Below, in pieces: positions 61,150-64,000 of a stretch of DNA of 64,000 nucleotides. The translations under genes were made by a program, and so were the position numbers. The notes beneath the pieces were generated by a model, which saw nothing but the letters and a program-made list of their open reading frames with translations, ran no database searches and was not told where the DNA came from. Location: assembly GCA_033725935.1 (NCBI GenBank), contig MU867102.1:124001-188000 (forward strand). Reading direction: 5' to 3'. Within the stretch, counting starts at the first letter, position 1, and each line of letters begins with the position of its first letter. This DNA is from Cladorrhinum sp. PSN259. Taxonomy: Eukaryota; Ascomycota; Sordariomycetes; Sordariales; Podosporaceae.

Positions 61150-63252
61150 ATGGCCAAGAAGAAATTCTACGCCATAGCCGCGGGGCGTGTCCCAGGCATT
61201 TACGAGAACTGGGCCGAGGCCGAGAAACAGATCAAGGGCTTCCCTGGGCAATGTTTCAAGGGCTTTGTGGCGCGACAAGAAGCCGAGGAATTCATGAGAG
61301 CCAATTCCGCCTCTGGCCCGACCCCATCCCGCCCACCCCAAAGCTACACTGAGCAACATGCCCGGCAGCATGTTTCTGATGTTGCTGTAGCGCCAGCCCC
61401 TCCCCTCCCGGCACGTACCAGTCGGCCACTGTATGTAATTGATGTTGTGGGGAACAAGCCAATCAAACCAAGCGCCGAATTTGTTGATTCCGCCGTTGAA
61501 AATAGGCGCAAGACCACGTCTATCTGGGAGTCTGCCCCAGATTACATCTCGATCAGCGATGATAGGGACGAGGGTGCCGCAGTATACCGGGACGGTGGGA
61601 AGGGATACAACTACGAGAGCACCGTTGGGGAGCGACCACCACTCTGCGATGAACAGCTTCAAATTATCGAGCAAGCCAAGAATGGCCGCAACATTTGCTA
61701 TGTGGGTTCTGCCGGCTCCGGCAAGTCGACAGTTTTACACGAGCTCAGGAAGCAGCTCGAGGACCAGGGCAAGGTGGTCCAAGTCCTGTCACCAACAGGC
61801 ATTGTCGCGCTCCAAATCAACGGGATAACGACATACAACTTCGCAGGCTGGACGCCAAATGATGCAAAGCGATCCCTCAAAGAACTCGTTATACCCCAAG
61901 ACGATGACGACGGCAAACAACGAGGGATGAAAAAAGCGAGGCTGAGGCGCTTGAGTGTAGTCGATGTCATCATCATCGATGAAATTAGCATGGTCGAGAA
62001 CAGCTTCTTTACACGCCTCGATTTTCTCCTCAAAGAAGCCAAAGGGTGGAAGGACAAGGCGTTCGGCGGTGCCCAAATCATCATCACGGGCGACTTTTTC
62101 CAGCTCCCTCCCGTCCTCCCCATCCAACATTGCGTCACGTGCGGCACAGAACTCAGGGATAGTTTCAAGGACCAGCGGTATCGCAGTTGTAGGACATGCG
62201 AATGCAGGTTCAAGAAGGAAGCCAAGTTCGCGTTCTGCAGCGACGCTTGGGAGGAGTGCGACTTTCTATACATGACTCTAAAAAAGATTCATCGACAAAC
62301 GGACGCCAGGTTTCGCGACCTACTTCAAAAGTGCCGCGAAGGCTCCAGGTTCACTAACGACGATATCGACGTCCTTACTCGACAGAAGCCTGGCCTTGAT
62401 AAAAAGAAGGCAACAAAGCTCTTTCCGACCAAGAAAGAGGTTCGGCAGGTCAACAGAGCGGCCTTTGACGCTCTCCCGTACGAATCTGTCGAGTACCGCT
62501 GTTACGACATGTTTATCAAGCAGAATAAAGACACGCCTAATTATTTCGCCGACAAATACGACCGACCCGAGGCGTTCAGCGCAAAGCACGATGCCGACGA
62601 CCGGGACGAGCTCAGTGGCACTCTTGTAAAGCTGGAGAACCACCGATGGGAGACAAAACTGGGGCTCAAACAAAGCATGCGCGTGATGCTCCTTCACAAT
62701 CTCGACATCAACGGCGGCCTCTGCAACGGAAGCCAGGGGGAGGTCGTCGGCTTTGAGCCTCTTGAGGACTCAAAAGTGCCGACGGCGCAAAGCAACAGCA
62801 ATCCCAGCGGCACCATCGTGGGTACTTATAAGCACCAAAGGGAAGATGCCATTCGCATCTTTGCGAATGTCTGCAAAGCTCAAGACGGGTTTCCCGGGTG
62901 GCCAGTTGTGCAGTTCGACAACGGTGTGAAGCGGACCATCTACCCGGAGTGCACGGCGAACGAGGTCGGCACCACCAGGCCTTATTCGCTGCTGTGTCGC
63001 GCTCAGGTTCCGCTGACTGCGGGCTACGCGTGGAGCATACACAAGTCGCAGGGCATGACGTTGGATAATGTTATTGTTAATTTGAAGCGGAGCTTCGAGG
63101 TGGAGCAGATTTACGTCGCGCTGTCGAGGGCCAGGTCTCTTGATGGGCTCCTGGTGGAGGGTCTCAAATCCTCTGAGGAGGATTATGGGAACAGGTTTGA
63201 CAGGACTGGAAGGGAGATGGTGAAGAGGTTTTATAATGAGCATTTCAAGTAA
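61150..63252 (+). CDS. PIF1-family helicase with an RNase H1-type hybrid-binding domain
   Basis: Single exon; 700 residues from the ATG at 61150, chosen because it has the better context (ATCATGG) and begins MAKKKFYAIAAGR, the domain start. Seen: residues 5-49 KFYAIAAGRVPGIYENWAEAEKQI...FKGFVARQEAEEFM, the RNase H1 N-terminal/caulimovirus VI (hybrid-binding) fold; a linker of 110 residues; helicase core with Walker A GSAGSGKST (186-194), PTGIVAL, Walker B IIDEISM (275-281), GDFFQLPPV; an insertion with C328, C331, C347, C350 and C352, a likely zinc site; LDLNGGLCNGSQGEV-like motif; and HKSQG (631-635) with YVALSRARSLDGL. Known: PIF1 enzymes are 5'-to-3' helicases that unwind RNA-DNA hybrids and G-quadruplexes; the hybrid-binding domain binds RNA-DNA duplexes. 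An R-loop-directed helicase is inferred. Confidence 0.93.
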   Translation: MAKKKFYAIAAGRVPGIYENWAEAEKQIKGFPGQCFKGFVARQEAEEFMRANSASGPTPSRPPQSYTEQHARQHVSDVAVAPAPPLPARTSRPLYVIDVVGNKPIKPSAEFVDSAVENRRKTTSIWESAPDYISISDDRDEGAAVYRDGGKGYNYESTVGERPPLCDEQLQIIEQAKNGRNICYVGSAGSGKSTVLHELRKQLEDQGKVVQVLSPTGIVALQINGITTYNFAGWTPNDAKRSLKELVIPQDDDDGKQRGMKKARLRRLSVVDVIIIDEISMVENSFFTRLDFLLKEAKGWKDKAFGGAQIIITGDFFQLPPVLPIQHCVTCGTELRDSFKDQRYRSCRTCECRFKKEAKFAFCSDAWEECDFLYMTLKKIHRQTDARFRDLLQKCREGSRFTNDDIDVLTRQKPGLDKKKATKLFPTKKEVRQVNRAAFDALPYESVEYRCYDMFIKQNKDTPNYFADKYDRPEAFSAKHDADDRDELSGTLVKLENHRWETKLGLKQSMRVMLLHNLDINGGLCNGSQGEVVGFEPLEDSKVPTAQSNSNPSGTIVGTYKHQREDAIRIFANVCKAQDGFPGWPVVQFDNGVKRTIYPECTANEVGTTRPYSLLCRAQVPLTAGYAWSIHKSQGMTLDNVIVNLKRSFEVEQIYVALSRARSLDGLLVEGLKSSEEDYGNRFDRTGREMVKRFYNEHFK

Positions 63253-63730
63253 GGAGGGTGTTTTTGTGCTTTGTGTTTTATATTATGGAGTCAGGCCTCC
63301 ATATGGGACGGGATCGCTGTGTGTGGTTCTTAGGTGTCAGTCAGGATTCAGCGTTGCCTTGATATCTATGTAGCGGGCTCCCAAATTATCTTAAGAGGAA
63401 CGTAGAGGATAAAATGACTTGGTTTAGGAGGTTAAGGTTAGGATTGTTTCTCCTAGTCTAAATAGCAGGATTTACTATATACATATATTTTTTTCCGGTT
63501 ATGCTCGATAACGCTTAATTTAAACAAGAATATATATATATACATATATCCCAATGTGTTTTACTACTAGTACCCTAGTGAACGAAGCAGTGTTCTCCTG
63601 TTTGTTATGCACTGTGGACTGTTAGGTCGTACTTTCCCTCTCTTGTTCCTTACTAAACACTAAACTGCAGCAAAGCACATAAATTCTTGCCAGAATTCTT
63701 TTGTATATAATATATATATATCTATATCTA
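63253..63730. other. AT-rich convergent 3' intergenic region
   Basis: Between the helicase stop and the MFS permease stop. Contains (TA)n-rich stretches near 63475-63550 and 63700-63725. No gene is seen. Confidence 0.5.
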
Positions 63731-64000
63731 TTACAAAATCATTTTGAACATTGGGTCTCTGTCGTCGCCGCTCCCCTGGAACTTTGCGTACTTTCCGTTT
63801 CGCTTGTCTTTGTTGATCTTGATGCACCACAAGACATTGGCCAGGACGCTGGAAAACTCTCAGAATGTTGATCAGCATCAAATATTTTGGTTTTTGGGAA
63901 GTACTAGTTTTTTTTTTTAACTCACCCGAACCAGGCATACACCAACAAACCCAGAATAATTGTATGGCCTTTGTGGTATAGCGGACCGTCCTTCTTTGGA
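63731..64000 (-). CDS. MFS transporter, allantoate-permease (Dal5)-like, 3' end only
   Basis: Last two exons: 64000-63926 (continues past the window edge) and 63848-63731, joined by a 77-nt intron (GTGAGT donor, TTCCAG acceptor). The product ends PKKDGPLYHKGHTIILGLLVYAWF, then GVLANVLWCIKINKDKRNG and KYAKFQGSGDDRDPMFKMIL. One transmembrane helix (the last) is visible. The ending K-x-N-x-x-K...G-D-D-R-D-P-x-F-K-x-x-L is characteristic of the fungal Dal5/Tna1/Fen2-type anion:cation symporter family. Substrates in this family include allantoate, nicotinate and pantothenate; which applies here cannot be told. Confidence 0.85.

Noticed and set aside
61150..61300. Viral origin suggested by the caulimovirus-VI-like (viroplasmin) domain
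   Set aside because: The same fold is the RNase H1 N-terminal domain found in cellular proteins; the rest is a cellular PIF1 helicase and no other viral genes are present.
61150..63252. Helitron transposon helicase
   Set aside because: No Rep/HUH nuclease domain precedes the helicase and no TC...CTRR ends were seen.
1..64000. CRISPR arrays, bacterial operons, ribosome binding sites or prophage
   Set aside because: Spliceosomal introns, fungal protein families and gene spacing show eukaryotic nuclear DNA; no short regularly spaced repeats exist.

Overview
The window is nuclear DNA of a filamentous ascomycete (Pezizomycotina), most likely a Sordariomycete. This rests on compact monocistronic genes with short introns (about 55-110 nt), GTAAGT/GTATGT/GTCAGT donors and CTRAC branch points, fungal-only families (Zn2Cys6 and fungal bZIP factors, LaeA-like methyltransferase, ENA-type P-ATPase, siderophore acyltransferase, HeLo-like/ankyrin protein), and pseudogenes whose stops all look like CpA-to-TpA changes, the signature of repeat-induced point mutation (RIP). 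No rRNA, CRISPR array or intact transposon was found. All gene models were spliced by hand from donor, branch and acceptor signals and reading frame; none was checked by a search.

Left part (1-18 kb), mostly housekeeping: KGD4/YMR31 of the 2-oxoglutarate dehydrogenase complex, a cytochrome c-type haem lyase, a RUS/DUF647 membrane protein, mevalonate diphosphate decarboxylase (ERG19), an unrecognised very acidic protein, a striking single-pass membrane protein with seven cytoplasmic Cys/His repeats, an Hsp70-like ATPase and a coiled-coil protein.

Middle (18-35 kb), metabolism and transport: a cytochrome P450 and a LaeA-like methyltransferase transcribed divergently from one 0.85 kb intergenic region, beside a truncated reductase-like gene start (possibly a small or decayed secondary-metabolism locus); then an ENA-type cation ATPase, an OPT oligopeptide transporter, a broken APH-kinase fragment and a hemerythrin-like protein.

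Right-middle (34-50 kb): a CxC-type zinc-finger protein with an in-frame 60-bp tandem repeat, a seven- or eight-exon HeLo-like/ankyrin NLR-like gene with a GC-AG intron, a bZIP factor, a Dal81/TamA-like Zn2Cys6 factor, the mitochondrial calcium uniporter pore (MCU) and a SidF/SidL-like siderophore N-acyltransferase.

Right end (49-64 kb), less conserved: a tRNA-like element with A box, B box, hairpin and T-run; an unrecognised 466-aa protein; a kinase-like pseudogene with seven CpA-type stops; a BTB protein; a PRISE-like SDR; a foldback repeat; a live kinase-like gene; a helicase fusing an RNase H1-type hybrid-binding domain to PIF1; and the 3' end of an MFS permease cut by the window edge.
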